Assembly (NCBI RefSeq): GCF_004340685.1
Contig: NZ_SLUN01000024.1
Location: forward strand, 27,886 to 91,885
DNA: 64,000 nucleotides
Direction of reading: 5' to 3'
From: Hydrogenispora ethanolica
GTDB taxonomy: Bacteria; Bacillota; UBA4882; UBA8346
The notes beneath the pieces are model-generated. The model saw only the letters and a list, made by a program, of their open reading frames with translations, was not told the DNA's origin and searched no databases. Shown one piece after another: positions 19,545 to 28,223 of this stretch (position 1 is its first letter; the number at the start of each line of letters is the position of its first letter). A program made the translations under genes and the position numbers.

Positions 19545-19725
19545 CATCTTTTTTATTCATCCGGTGGTTAAATGTGTGAATACCAATTTTGGAAAACGCG
19601 GTAAAGCATCACCATTTTCCAAAACTCCTTTCGATGTATTGAATCACCGGAGTAGTAAAAGAACGTTAATGTGAATAAACGGCGTTTTAATGGGGAACAC
19701 AACCATTGGCGGTGTAACTTTGCAT

Positions 19726-19748
19726 GCCGCAGTTTGTTCGAAACTACG
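19726..19748 (+). repeat. Left arm of a perfect 23-bp inverted repeat around the recombinase gene
   Basis: These 23 bases recur exactly, in reverse complement, at 21135-21157. The two arms enclose the tyrosine recombinase gene (19785-20945) and 190 bp of its upstream region. The arm has a short internal dyad AGTTT/AAACT. They may be crossover sites of the recombinase or borders of a small element. Confidence 0.85.
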
Positions 19749-19784
19749 TTATGCTGTCTGGAGGATGTTGATTTTACTCATGTT

Positions 19785-20945
19785 TCAAACAGAAACGACG
19801 GAGGCGGCGACGGCGAATGGGGTAAATTCCATGAATGTAGTATGCATCTCGTTGAGCTTGTCAATGGCGATTCTTTTTTGCTCCATGAGCGAGTGCGCAT
19901 AGATATTCAGGGTTATGGAGACATTGGAATGCCCCAAGATCTCGCTAAGCGTCTTGATATCAACGCCCAGCTCCAGAGCTCGTGTTGCAAAGGTATGTCG
20001 GATCGCGTGAAATTTGCGATCTTTTACCCCTGCGTTTGCCAATACCTTTTTATAAAGCTTTTGATACGTTCGCGGATCGATTGGTGTTTGAGAATCCGAA
20101 AGAAGATAGCAGTTTTCGTTGGCGGTGGACAGCTTCCATTCATCGGACAGCTTCAGCAGGAAATCAGGCAGCGGGATTTTTCTGACCGATTTCTGGCTTT
20201 TCGGCGCGCCGATGAGCAATGCCGTTTTATTTTTATCCTGCAGAAAGTTTTTGGTCCGGGATACCGTCCTCATGATGGACATGGTTCCGGCTTCCATATC
20301 GATGTCGCTCCATTTCAGCGCGCAGAGTTCGCCGAGACGGATTCCCGTATAAAAGCAGAGCAATATTCCCAGCTCCCGTCTATCGCCAAAATCCAGGGCC
20401 GCGTTTTCGACCAGCCGCTGTTCTTTTATGGAAAAAACCTGCGCCGCCACATTTTTTGTCTTCGGAAGCTTGACGGTTTCCAATACGGACGAGTACTCCG
20501 CCGAACCTTTCAAGATTTCTTTCAGCGCCGTTTTAAAAATCGTCAGGATTTTTCTTTTGTAGGATTCAGAAAGCGAATGATTATCCTTGATCGATTTTTC
20601 AAACCGGGCAACCGAAAGCTCCGTGAGACAGTCATTTCCCGCGCTTTTGAAAAAAGGGATTACGTACTTTTGCATACAGCAGTAATAGTTTTCATAAGTG
20701 GAGGGTTTGACCCGATCGAAAACACCGCTCTTTAACCAAAATTCAAACAACCCGGCCGCGCTTTGGATCGTACCGGGCATTTTTGCCTTACGAACCTTTA
20801 GGTGTTCCCGGTAATTTTTCTTCTTTTCCCTGACTTCCTTGTAGGTTTTAGCGTAGACATACTGATATTTCCCGTCCGGCTTCAGAATGCGCCCTTCCCA
20901 GCGCCCATCCTTGCGTTTATAAACGTTTTCGCCTCTTCGCGGCAT
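19785..20945 (-). CDS. Tyrosine recombinase / integrase (Tn916-Int or phage type)
   Basis: A 386-residue site-specific recombinase. The N-terminus (residues 5-50, VYKRKDGRWEGR) resembles the arm-type DNA-binding domain of Tn916 integrase; residues 60-160 form the core-binding domain; residues 170-375 are catalytic with R203, K252, H313-x-x-R316, H339 and nucleophile Y349 all present, so the enzyme should be active. The ATG at 20945 is chosen for AAGGGAG 9 bases upstream. No excisionase, relaxase or replication gene lies beside it and no tRNA is adjacent. A perfect 23-bp inverted repeat brackets the gene, which suggests inversion or a minimal mobile unit rather than a normal prophage remnant. 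Confidence 0.93.
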   Translation of the reverse strand: MPRRGENVYKRKDGRWEGRILKPDGKYQYVYAKTYKEVREKKKNYREHLKVRKAKMPGTIQSAAGLFEFWLKSGVFDRVKPSTYENYYCCMQKYVIPFFKSAGNDCLTELSVARFEKSIKDNHSLSESYKRKILTIFKTALKEILKGSAEYSSVLETVKLPKTKNVAAQVFSIKEQRLVENAALDFGDRRELGILLCFYTGIRLGELCALKWSDIDMEAGTMSIMRTVSRTKNFLQDKNKTALLIGAPKSQKSVRKIPLPDFLLKLSDEWKLSTANENCYLLSDSQTPIDPRTYQKLYKKVLANAGVKDRKFHAIRHTFATRALELGVDIKTLSEILGHSNVSITLNIYAHSLMEQKRIAIDKLNEMHTTFMEFTPFAVAASVVSV

Positions 20946-21134
20946 CTTCAAATACTCCCTTCAAATTCTGACGTTAAAACTGACGGCGATTGGTTCGTCC
21001 TATACCGGAACTATCCGATATCTCCTCATTTAAATATATCAGGATATGTATTTTTAGGCTATTTTTTTCAATTTTGCGTATAAAATTTATTAAATATTAT
21101 TCGAAATGTGTCGATATAGGATAATAAAAGCAGT

Positions 21135-21157
21135 CGTAGTTTCGAACAAACTGCGGC
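21135..21157 (-). repeat. Right arm of the perfect 23-bp inverted repeat around the recombinase gene
   Basis: Exact reverse complement of 19726-19748. It lies 190 bp upstream of the recombinase start and just before a bidirectional terminator. The remaining upstream region 20946-21134 is AT-rich and shows no gene. Confidence 0.85.
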
Positions 21158-21176
21158 CTTTTTTGTAATAAAAAAG

Positions 21177-21212
21177 AGACTGGCCCAAAAGCAATACAGG
21201 GCCAGTCTTTTT
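21177..21212. terminator. Bidirectional intrinsic terminator
   Basis: A 10-bp perfect stem AGACTGGCCC (21177-21186) / GGGCCAGTCT (21199-21208) with T runs on both strands. On the minus strand it ends the transcript of the cobalamin/ABC operon, whose last gene stops at 21352; it also insulates the recombinase locus. Confidence 0.8.
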
Positions 21213-21351
21213 ATGTAAGAACATGAAATAATCGAAAAAATTTTATGAAAATGGCAAAATGTCGAGTGAAAAGGATCAACAATAAAAAATCTGTATCCAG
21301 TTAACCTCCGCAAAAAATACGTAGGAATGATCGGGGTTAGGTCTCGCGGGT

Positions 21352-22095
21352 TTACTCCCGCACTTTCTTTAGGAGCAGGATCCCGGTTCCTAAAAACAAA
21401 CCAAGATAAAACACCAGGGCCAGCACTGCCAGGCCCGGTGTCTCCCCTCCCAAACCGCTCATTCGCAGCGCATAGCTGGCGTGCGTAAGCGGCAGCAACT
21501 CAATCCCCCAACGGAAGAGGGCCGGCAAGCGGTTAGCGGAGAAAAAGGTGGCGCAAAGAAACGACATCGGCGTCAGCACGTAGGTGCTGAAATTGCTCAT
21601 TTCCTCGTGCGAATTCATCAACATGGCCGCAACCAGCCCCAGCGCGGCAAAGACGGCGCAATTCAAAAATAAGGCCAGCAGAAACCAGCCGTTTAGCGAC
21701 AAATGGGCGCCAAAAAAATACGCTAGAACGATAATCACCGCCGAAGCGATCAACCCTCTTAAAACGCCGGCCAGAACTTTTCCCAATGCATACGAACTGG
21801 CGCTGATCGGGGCCAGCAGGTATTCTTCCAGCGTCTTATGGTACAACCGGCTCATGTTTACCGGAGTGCCCACGGCGTTAAAACTGATGATCATCGAATT
21901 CAAAGCGATAATCCCCGGTACGATGAAGTCGAGATAATTGCTATGGCTTACCTCGATATTGCGGCCAAGCCCCCAGCCAAATGCGACCAGATATAAAACG
22001 GGCGAGATCATTCGCGCCAGAATATACCGGCCCAAGCGCCGTTTCAGCACCATCCAATCCCGCCAAAAAACCGTTCCCATGCCGGCCAGCATCAT
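21352..22095 (-). CDS. ABC-2 type transporter permease
   Basis: A 247-residue membrane protein with about six hydrophobic segments and the ABC-2 family pattern (YLDFIVPGIIALNSMI, TYVLTPMSFLCATFFS). It pairs with the ATPase gene upstream, overlapping it by 4 bases (ATGA), which implies translational coupling. ABC-2 transporters usually export drugs, lipids or carbohydrates; the substrate here is unknown. It is the last gene of the minus-strand operon beginning at the cobalamin riboswitch, if transcription runs through. Confidence 0.9.
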   Translation of the reverse strand: MMLAGMGTVFWRDWMVLKRRLGRYILARMISPVLYLVAFGWGLGRNIEVSHSNYLDFIVPGIIALNSMIISFNAVGTPVNMSRLYHKTLEEYLLAPISASSYALGKVLAGVLRGLIASAVIIVLAYFFGAHLSLNGWFLLALFLNCAVFAALGLVAAMLMNSHEEMSNFSTYVLTPMSFLCATFFSANRLPALFRWGIELLPLTHASYALRMSGLGGETPGLAVLALVFYLGLFLGTGILLLKKVRE

Positions 22096-22928
22096 TCGGT
22101 CACCTTCCTGCCCGTGAGCTCCACAAACACATCCTCAAGATTGGGCCGGCGAAGCGTCGCCGCCGCAGCGAGGCCGCCGGCAAACTGCGCCGCCTCAGTC
22201 CGGTCCTCAAAGAACCGGCTGTTGAGTTTGTCATTCTCATGCCACTCCACCACATATTCGCCGAACCTCCGGCAAAGCACGCGCGGTGAATCCAGCGCGA
22301 TGAGCTTGCCGTGATCCAGTATCGCGACCCGCTGGCAAAGATTTTCGGCTTCCTCAATATAATGGGTCGTCATTACCACGGTAAGCCCGGCATCGGCCAT
22401 GCCGCGGATTAACCCCCATAATCTCCGGCGGACCTGGGGATCCAGGCCGACGGTCGGCTCATCGAGAAACAGGATCCGCGGACGGTGCAACAGTGCCCGG
22501 GCGATCATCAGCCGCCGTTTCATTCCGCCCGAAAAGGTTTGAACCATATCGGCGCCCCGTTCCTCCAATTCGACCAGCCGGAGCAGTTCCTCCGTTCTTT
22601 GCCGGCGGATGGCCGCGGGGAGCTGATGCAACCTGCCGTGCAGTTCCAGATTTTCTCTGGCCGTCAGCTCAATGTCCAGGTTCAGATGCTGGGGCACCAC
22701 GCCGATCATCGCTTTAATCCGCCGTTCGTCCTTAAGCGGGCAATGATCGATGGTGACGTGGCCGGCGCTGGGCCGGGTCAGCATGGTTAGGACCCGGATC
22801 GTCGTGGTTTTGCCTGCCCCGTTGGGCCCCAGCAAGCCAAACAGCTCTCCCCTGGCGACCGATAAATTCAAATTATCGATGGCCGTTCTGTCGCCATAGC
22901 GCTTCGTCAATCCGACGATTTCGATCAT
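22092..22928 (-). CDS. ABC transporter ATP-binding protein (DrrA/CcmA-like exporter type)
   Basis: A 278-residue ATPase driving the ABC-2 permease. Walker A is GPNGAGKTT (residues about 34-42), the signature is SGGMKRR near residue 134, and Walker B is ILFLDEPTVGLD near 155, with the switch histidine in TTHYIEEAE. The C-terminal 70 residues form the extension common in DrrA-like proteins. It lies 27 bp after the BtuD-like gene. Proximity to cobalamin genes does not prove a related substrate. Confidence 0.92.
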   Translation of the reverse strand: MIEIVGLTKRYGDRTAIDNLNLSVARGELFGLLGPNGAGKTTTIRVLTMLTRPSAGHVTIDHCPLKDERRIKAMIGVVPQHLNLDIELTARENLELHGRLHQLPAAIRRQRTEELLRLVELEERGADMVQTFSGGMKRRLMIARALLHRPRILFLDEPTVGLDPQVRRRLWGLIRGMADAGLTVVMTTHYIEEAENLCQRVAILDHGKLIALDSPRVLCRRFGEYVVEWHENDKLNSRFFEDRTEAAQFAGGLAAAATLRRPNLEDVFVELTGRKVTE

Positions 22929-22955
22929 GGTTTGCTTCCCGTTCTCTTCCTAAAT

Positions 22956-23744
22956 TTATAGTGGAGCGACCAACCGCCGGGGCAGGCAGACGGGCCGGCC
23001 CTGGCTATCCGGCCAAATATCGGCTTCCACGCCGAACACCTCGCAAAGCATCCGCGGGGTGATAACATCCGCGGGAGGACCCGCCGCGTACAGATTCCCC
23101 CGCGCCAATACCGCCACCGTATCCGAATAACGGGCCGCGCAATTCATATCGTGCAGCACCATGACGATGGTAATCCGCTGCGCTTCATTTAAGCGCCGCA
23201 GCAGCTCCATAATCTCCAGCTGATGGCAGATGTCCAGATGGGTCGTTGGTTCGTCCAACAGCAAAACGCGCGGTTTTTGAGCCAAAGCCATGGCGATCCA
23301 GGCCCGTTGCCGTTCCCCGCCCGACAGGGTATTGACTTGTCGCGAGGCCAGGGACGACAATTTCATCTGACCCAGGGCCCATTCCAAAACTCTCCGGTCT
23401 TCCGCCGCGTCGCCGCCCCGCCAGTTTTGGTGGGGAAACCGGCCGTATTCGACCAGCTCCCGTACAGTCAGGTCGTTGGGCGCGCGGGAACCCTGATGCA
23501 ACATCGCCAACTGGCGGGCCAATTTTTTGGCGCCGCAATCCCGAATATCGCCCCCGTCCAGCAGGACCGAGCCTTCCAGCGGCTTTAGATTGCGCGCCAA
23601 TGTTTTCAGCAGGGTACTCTTGCCGGAACCGTTCGGACCGATAATCGATAGAATCATCCCTTGCTCCACAGCCAGGGACAATTCGCGGATCACGGTCCGG
23701 TCTCCAAAGCCTGCCGCTAGTTTCTCCGCGGCCAATAGGGCCAT
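22956..23744 (-). CDS. Cobalamin/iron-siderophore ABC importer ATPase (BtuD/FepC type)
   Basis: A 262-residue ATPase with Walker A GPNGSGKST near residue 36, signature LSGGERQR near 140 and Walker B LLLDEPTTHLD near 160. AAGGAGGG lies 9 bases before the ATG. It is directly downstream of the FecCD-type permease (no intergenic bases) and energises import of the corrinoid or chelated metal caught by the binding protein at 24757. The cobalamin riboswitch upstream of the cluster favours a corrinoid over a siderophore. Confidence 0.92.
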   Translation of the reverse strand: MALLAAEKLAAGFGDRTVIRELSLAVEQGMILSIIGPNGSGKSTLLKTLARNLKPLEGSVLLDGGDIRDCGAKKLARQLAMLHQGSRAPNDLTVRELVEYGRFPHQNWRGGDAAEDRRVLEWALGQMKLSSLASRQVNTLSGGERQRAWIAMALAQKPRVLLLDEPTTHLDICHQLEIMELLRRLNEAQRITIVMVLHDMNCAARYSDTVAVLARGNLYAAGPPADVITPRMLCEVFGVEADIWPDSQGRPVCLPRRLVAPL

Positions 23745-24767
23745 CTATGCTTCCCTCCTTAACAAGTAGAGGAAAAAAGGCGCGCCCAGAAAAGCCATGA
23801 TGATTCCCGTCGGCAGTTCAACGGGGGCGAACAACGTGCGCGCCAAGGTATCGCTGAGAATGACCACTGTCATTCCGAGCAGCGCCGCGGCGGGCAGCAA
23901 AAAGCGATGATCGGAGCCGATCAACAACCGGGCCATATGGGGCACGATGAGACCGACAAACCCCAGCAGCCCCACAACGCTGACGGCGCTGGCGGCCAGT
24001 AACGCCGCGACCGCGGTCAGCAGCAATCTCGTCCGTTCAACCGGCAAGCCCAATCCTTGGGCCGCTTCGTCTCCCAGATTGAGTACATTTAGTTTTTTCG
24101 CGCCCAGGAATGCCAGAATGCCGCCAAAGACCGAATACGGCAAGATGATATGAAAATGTGGCCAGCTTCTGGCCGTTAATCCGCCAACCATCCACAAAAG
24201 GGCTCCGTGAACCCGATCGCTATAAAACACCAAAAGGGCCGAGATGCCCGATCCCAAAAAGGCCGAAACCGCCACCCCGGCCAAAACCATTCTCATCGGC
24301 CGGATACCGCCTTTCCAGGCCAGGATATAGATGAGGCAAGCGGCGCCCATGGCTCCGATAAAAGCGATGGGCGTCAGCAGGTATTCCATTTTGGGCAAAA
24401 GCACGAGGACAACGATTCCGGCCAGTCCGGCTCCGGAAGAAATTCCGATAATATGGGGATCGGCCAACGGGTTTTTCATCACCGCTTGCAAAATGGCTCC
24501 CGCCAGAGCCAGATTCATGCCAGTCAACGCTCCGACCAAGATCCGCGGCAACCGGATGTTCCAGATGATTTTCGCCTGGACGTCGGCAGCGGGGGCGCTA
24601 ATACCCCGGATGATTTCCGCCGGCGGAATATTCACGGCGCCCTTCATCAGGCTGATGCCGATGCTGGCGATGGCCAGGATGGCAAAGCCCAGGATGGCGC
24701 TCCCGCGCCAAAGCCTTCTATTTAAATCTTTGCCGGAATGAATCGAGTAGCTTCTCCTATTGGACAC
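23745..24767 (-). CDS. Cobalamin/iron-siderophore ABC importer permease (BtuC/FecCD type)
   Basis: A 340-residue permease with about ten transmembrane helices and FecCD-family blocks (NIRLPRILVGALTGMNLALAG, GLVGFVGLIVPH-like segment near 280). Start is GTG at 24767, overlapping the binding-protein gene by 11 bases. Residue order and length match BtuC. It works with the flanking binding protein and ATPase. Confidence 0.93.
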   Translation of the reverse strand: MSNRRSYSIHSGKDLNRRLWRGSAILGFAILAIASIGISLMKGAVNIPPAEIIRGISAPAADVQAKIIWNIRLPRILVGALTGMNLALAGAILQAVMKNPLADPHIIGISSGAGLAGIVVLVLLPKMEYLLTPIAFIGAMGAACLIYILAWKGGIRPMRMVLAGVAVSAFLGSGISALLVFYSDRVHGALLWMVGGLTARSWPHFHIILPYSVFGGILAFLGAKKLNVLNLGDEAAQGLGLPVERTRLLLTAVAALLAASAVSVVGLLGFVGLIVPHMARLLIGSDHRFLLPAAALLGMTVVILSDTLARTLFAPVELPTGIIMAFLGAPFFLYLLRREA

Positions 24768-25731
24768 TGCCGTAAACCTCGGGATAAGCCAATTTCGCCA
24801 TGTATGCCGCGGATTCGGGGATGCGGAGGCCGGGATTCAGCAAGAAAAGTTCCGACGGCAAAAAGGCCACTTTTTTATGGCGCACCGCCCGCAATGTGGA
24901 CCAGGCCGAATTGTTTTCCACATCGAGCCGCAGCGTATTTTCGATCTCCGCTGTTTTGCCCATGGTCACGATGAAGATCAGATCGGGGTCGCTCTCCACC
25001 AACTTTTCCAAGCTGTAAGGCGTCAGATCCGCCCCGCTGTCAAAGGGCCTGCTGCCGGCGGCGACGTTCTGCAGCCGCAACAGTTTGGCGGTGTTGCCGG
25101 CGATGCTGTTTTCCAATTCCAGGCTCACGCTTTTGGAGGTAGCACGGAGGATGGCGACCTTGGTGATCTGGTTGGGAAGCTTAGCGGTGATCATCTTAAG
25201 TTTGGCTTTTAAGTTTTGGATCATGGCGGCGGCCTTCTGTTTCGTGCCCGCAATATTGCCGAACAAGGCGATTTTGTCAAACACGTCGTCATAGGTTTTA
25301 TATTTCAGGACGATCACCGGAATCCGGTTGCTTTCCAATACCGGAACGAGCGCGTCCTGGATGCCCTGCATGGCAATGACCAAATCGGGCTGCAGGGCAA
25401 CCACCTTTTCCACATTGATATGATAAGCGAAACCGACTTCCGGGATGCTCCGGCCCTGTTTCGGCAAGCGGAGGTCAATACTGGAACTGGGCCTGCCGAC
25501 GGCCTTGCCGTCCACCGCGTATAAAAGTTCCAGAAAGGATGGGGATAGAACCACGATCCTGCCCGGTTTGCGTCCCAAAACGGTGGTTCGCCCGGCATCG
25601 TCGGTTATTTTCAGATATCCGGCTTGCTTATGACTTCCGGACGGGGCCTGCTTGGCCTGCAGGCTGGGTCCGGCCATGATCACGGCCGTCAGCACCATGA
25701 TGACCAGGCCGCATCGCCAATATTTTTTCAA
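24757..25731 (-). CDS. Cobalamin/siderophore periplasmic-type binding protein (BtuF/FecB type)
   Basis: A 324-residue exported binding protein: signal peptide at residues 1-26 (hydrophobic core VIMVLTAVIMAG, cleavage near LQA-K), then a two-lobed class III fold starting with ITDDAGRTTVLGRKPGRIVVLSPS. No lipobox cysteine is visible, so membrane anchoring is unclear for a Gram-positive cell. Start is TTG with AAGGAGG upstream. Captures the ligand for the BtuC/BtuD pair; a corrinoid is favoured by the riboswitch. Confidence 0.9.
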   Translation of the reverse strand: MKKYWRCGLVIMVLTAVIMAGPSLQAKQAPSGSHKQAGYLKITDDAGRTTVLGRKPGRIVVLSPSFLELLYAVDGKAVGRPSSSIDLRLPKQGRSIPEVGFAYHINVEKVVALQPDLVIAMQGIQDALVPVLESNRIPVIVLKYKTYDDVFDKIALFGNIAGTKQKAAAMIQNLKAKLKMITAKLPNQITKVAILRATSKSVSLELENSIAGNTAKLLRLQNVAAGSRPFDSGADLTPYSLEKLVESDPDLIFIVTMGKTAEIENTLRLDVENNSAWSTLRAVRHKKVAFLPSELFLLNPGLRIPESAAYMAKLAYPEVYGSVQ

Positions 25732-25780
25732 AAAACTCCGCCTCCTTCTCCCGCCGGCCCTGGATGAACAACAAAGGGCT

Positions 25781-26485
25781 TCACGCTTTATTTCTGCGCG
25801 TCAGGATCGTGGATAAATAATTGATCGTTTGGTCGCCGATCTCAGTTACGTCGCGCACCACTTGCTCGTCCTCCAAACCGCACCGGCTGACCATTACCGC
25901 GTTCTCGGCCAATCCGTGCCGTTTTAGCGTCTCGATAAGTTTTTGATAGTTTTTATACACCTTCATCAGTACGACATTGTCCGACCTTGCCAGCACCCGG
26001 TCGAGTTGCTCCGGGGTCAGCGTCGCCGGGACAACGCTTAAGGTATCATTCCCTTCGGCCAGCGGATAACCCAGTTTGCTGGCCATGGCGCAAAAAGCCG
26101 GCACCCCGGGGATGGTCTCCACGGGGTAACCGCAGTTCTCCAAGAGATGAAAGATATAGATATAGGTACTATAGAACATCGGATCGCCCAATGTTAAAAA
26201 TACGACTTTTTTCCCCGCCGCCAGCAATTCCAGAATGGTATTTTTATTGTTTTCCCAGGCTTCCGATAAAGTTTCGCCATCAAACACCATCGGGAAAACC
26301 AACCTCACGATGGGGACTCCCGCTTTCAAAAAAGGTTGGGCAATGGTCAGTGCCGTGCTTTCATCCTTTTTCTCGGTTTTGGGCGCAATGACGACATCCG
26401 CTTGCTGAATCGCCCGAATCGCTTTGACAGTAAGCAGTTCGGGATCACCGGGACCCACGCCGACCCCATAGAATACTCCCGCCAT
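25781..26485 (-). CDS. cbiL: Precorrin-2 / cobalt-factor II C20-methyltransferase
   Basis: A 234-residue SAM-dependent tetrapyrrole methylase adding the C20 methyl group in corrin synthesis. Conserved blocks are YGVGVGPGDPELLTVKA at the N-terminus, FLTLGDPMFYSTY near residue 100 and the SAM-loop IPGVPAFCAMASKLG near 125. The start at 26485 is chosen for GAGG 7 bases upstream. With CbiK it is one of only two cobalamin synthesis enzymes in the window; the others must be elsewhere if the pathway is complete. It could be called cobI in the aerobic nomenclature; the adjacent CbiK suggests the anaerobic route. Confidence 0.9.
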   Translation of the reverse strand: MAGVFYGVGVGPGDPELLTVKAIRAIQQADVVIAPKTEKKDESTALTIAQPFLKAGVPIVRLVFPMVFDGETLSEAWENNKNTILELLAAGKKVVFLTLGDPMFYSTYIYIFHLLENCGYPVETIPGVPAFCAMASKLGYPLAEGNDTLSVVPATLTPEQLDRVLARSDNVVLMKVYKNYQKLIETLKRHGLAENAVMVSRCGLEDEQVVRDVTEIGDQTINYLSTILTRRNKA

Positions 26486-26587
26486 CCATATACCTCGCTG
26501 ATTTGAACTTCGCCTGCATTCTTGAAAATAGGGCAAAACCAACCCCGGCCGCCCGCGGATAGCGTTGATCCTGCCCTTCAGACTTTG

Positions 26588-27532
26588 CTATTGAATAACC
26601 GGAATGGGCGGCTTGTCCTTGCTCCGCTCCTTATACTTGTTGTCGATGGCGTCCCGCACGTGTTGGACATAAATGTCCTGAACCGCGGGATTTTCACCCA
26701 AGCCGTGGAGGTAACTATCCACTTTGAATCCGGCTTTGAGCAGCTGCGATTTGAATGAATCCTCTTCGTCGCCGGCCATATCGTTGTTGGCATGGTCTCC
26801 GGCAACCAGCATAAAGGGGACCAGGGTCACTTTCTCAATCCCATTTTGCTTGAGTTTCTCGGTGAGATTTTCAAACGTCGGATAGCCTTCCACCGTGAAC
26901 ACGAACACCTTTTTGAGGCCCGCATCCTCCAGTTTTAATTGCAGCGCGGCATAGGCGGTGTTGGCCGGGTTTACGCCGCCGTGTCCCATCAGGGCGACGG
27001 CTTCATGGGCCCCAAGCTTCGGCAGTTGCGCTTGTAAAGCCTTGATGACGATCAAATAATCGTCGGGTTTTTCGCCCTCCTGTCCCGTGTAATAGAGCAG
27101 CGGACGGCCCACCGACAGTTTGGCGAAGGCTTTGTCGTAGCTTGACACCGAATTCATGAGTTTTTCATATTCCTCACCGGGCTCGATGTGCAGCGGCTGG
27201 ATGATTGCTTCGCTGTAACCGTCCGCTTTCAACCGCTCCAATGCTTGCTTTTCGGTGTCAAATTTTAAGCCGCGATCGGCCAGTCTTTGAATGATGATCC
27301 GGGAGGTAAAGGCTTCCCGGACTTCATAACCGGGGAAAGCGGCGCGGATTTTCTCCTTCACCGCCGCGGTGGTCACTTGGTGGGTATCCATGTAAGTGGT
27401 GCCGAAACTAACGACCAAGATGGCTTTTTTCACTGGCTTTGCCTCCGCGGCGTGAGTTTTTGGCCCAAAAGTCATTCCAAAATTAAAAGTTGTCAAAAGC
27501 GCGATCGTGATCAACCAAAAACTTTTTTTCAT
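26588..27532 (-). CDS. cbiK: Exported sirohydrochlorin cobaltochelatase, CbiK type
   Basis: A 314-residue class II chelatase inserting cobalt into sirohydrochlorin. The family residues are visible: H in MGHGGVN, E in TVEGYP and H in AGDHANND. Unlike Salmonella CbiK, it begins with a clear signal peptide (MKKSFWLITIALLTTFNFG ... THA-A), so it is exported, as known for the periplasmic CbiK of Desulfovibrio. The start at 27532 is chosen for GAAGGAG 8 bases upstream. It is the first gene after the cobalamin riboswitch and its terminator. An exported chelatase beside a BtuFCD-like importer may act in metal or tetrapyrrole capture rather than de novo synthesis (inference). Confidence 0.9.
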   Translation of the reverse strand: MKKSFWLITIALLTTFNFGMTFGPKTHAAEAKPVKKAILVVSFGTTYMDTHQVTTAAVKEKIRAAFPGYEVREAFTSRIIIQRLADRGLKFDTEKQALERLKADGYSEAIIQPLHIEPGEEYEKLMNSVSSYDKAFAKLSVGRPLLYYTGQEGEKPDDYLIVIKALQAQLPKLGAHEAVALMGHGGVNPANTAYAALQLKLEDAGLKKVFVFTVEGYPTFENLTEKLKQNGIEKVTLVPFMLVAGDHANNDMAGDEEDSFKSQLLKAGFKVDSYLHGLGENPAVQDIYVQHVRDAIDNKYKERSKDKPPIPVIQ

Positions 27533-27661
27533 TGGTATCACTCCTTCATTCTCTGATTACTCTGGAATATCATCCGAATATAGCCGTAGGCCCTGGCATC
27601 ACCTCCCATCAAGAACTCCTTACGCGGCTCGGGAGGCTCAATATCCAAAGGCGCACCAATC

Positions 27662-27692
27662 CAATAAAAATCCCGGCTAAAATAGCCGGGAT
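27662..27692 (-). terminator. Intrinsic terminator of the cobalamin riboswitch expression platform
   Basis: A strong stem TCCCGGCTA / TAGCCGGGA (27671-27691) followed on the minus strand by TTTTTATT. It lies between the riboswitch aptamer and the cbiK start, so ligand binding most likely decides between termination and read-through. Confidence 0.85.
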
Positions 27693-27754
27693 GGAGTAAT
27701 ACGCGATTGCATAGAATCCCCTTCCCGTCGCTCGTAGGTATAACGGAGATTGTT

Positions 27755-27912
27755 CAATAGGCAGTTATCCTGGCTCTGGATCTTCGCTTACCCAAACCTT
27801 CCCAGAATTCTCATTCCAGTGGCATTCTCTTGGGCTTGCTCCCCATTACAGTGGCGGGACCGCGTCGGCGTTGCACCGTTCTTCCCTATTAAGCCCCGAA
27901 GGGCACCTATCT
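27755..27912 (-). promoter_or_regulatory. Cobalamin riboswitch
   Basis: Reading the minus strand from 27912: GATAGGTGCCC, then AATAGGGAA and CGGTGCAA, the core CCCGCCACTGTAA, a second ATGCCACTGG, GGGAAGG, then CAGAGCCAGG and ACTGCCTAT, which closes stem P1 with ATAGG at the start. Order and spacing are those of the AdoCbl riboswitch class. It lies about 220 bp upstream of cbiK, with a terminator between, and should repress the cbiK-cbiL-btuFCD genes when adenosylcobalamin is abundant. Confidence 0.93.
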
Positions 27913-28148
27913 CATTCCATATTCAATTAGCGGTTATCTTATCAATCGATTCTAAAAGACACACCTGCGCTAAAGCGCGGGAACCAACAAATTTTCAGCA
28001 ATTTCACTTTTTTATGGACTCGCCCATTACTTAACATAAATTCTATCATGAATTCGCCTAATGTCAATCCAATTCGCAACGAATGGGCCCTGGAAAATAA
28101 TAAACCAACCCAAGCTTTCATTGGGATTCTCCGCTTTTATTCCGCAAA

Positions 28149-28184
28149 GGTGGCGGCTTCCTGTTTTTCATATCCGCCGCCACC
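28149..28184 (-). terminator. Hairpin after the feoB membrane gene, possible terminator
   Basis: A perfect 9-bp stem GGTGGCGGC (28149-28157) / GCCGCCACC (28176-28184) lies about 40 bases past the stop codon on the minus strand. Only a short T stretch follows, so termination would be weak. The region 27913-28148 shows no other feature. Confidence 0.45.
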
Positions 28185-28223
28185 CGACGCGTACCATTTT
28201 TATTCTGCTAACGATGTTTCAAC

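Noticed and set aside
19671..20735. 354-codon frame opposite the recombinase gene
   Set aside because: Mirror reading of a well-supported integrase; no family resemblance and no ribosome binding site.
21068..21313. 81-codon minus-strand frame upstream of the recombinase
   Set aside because: It runs through an inverted repeat arm and a strong bidirectional terminator, and its composition is not protein-like.
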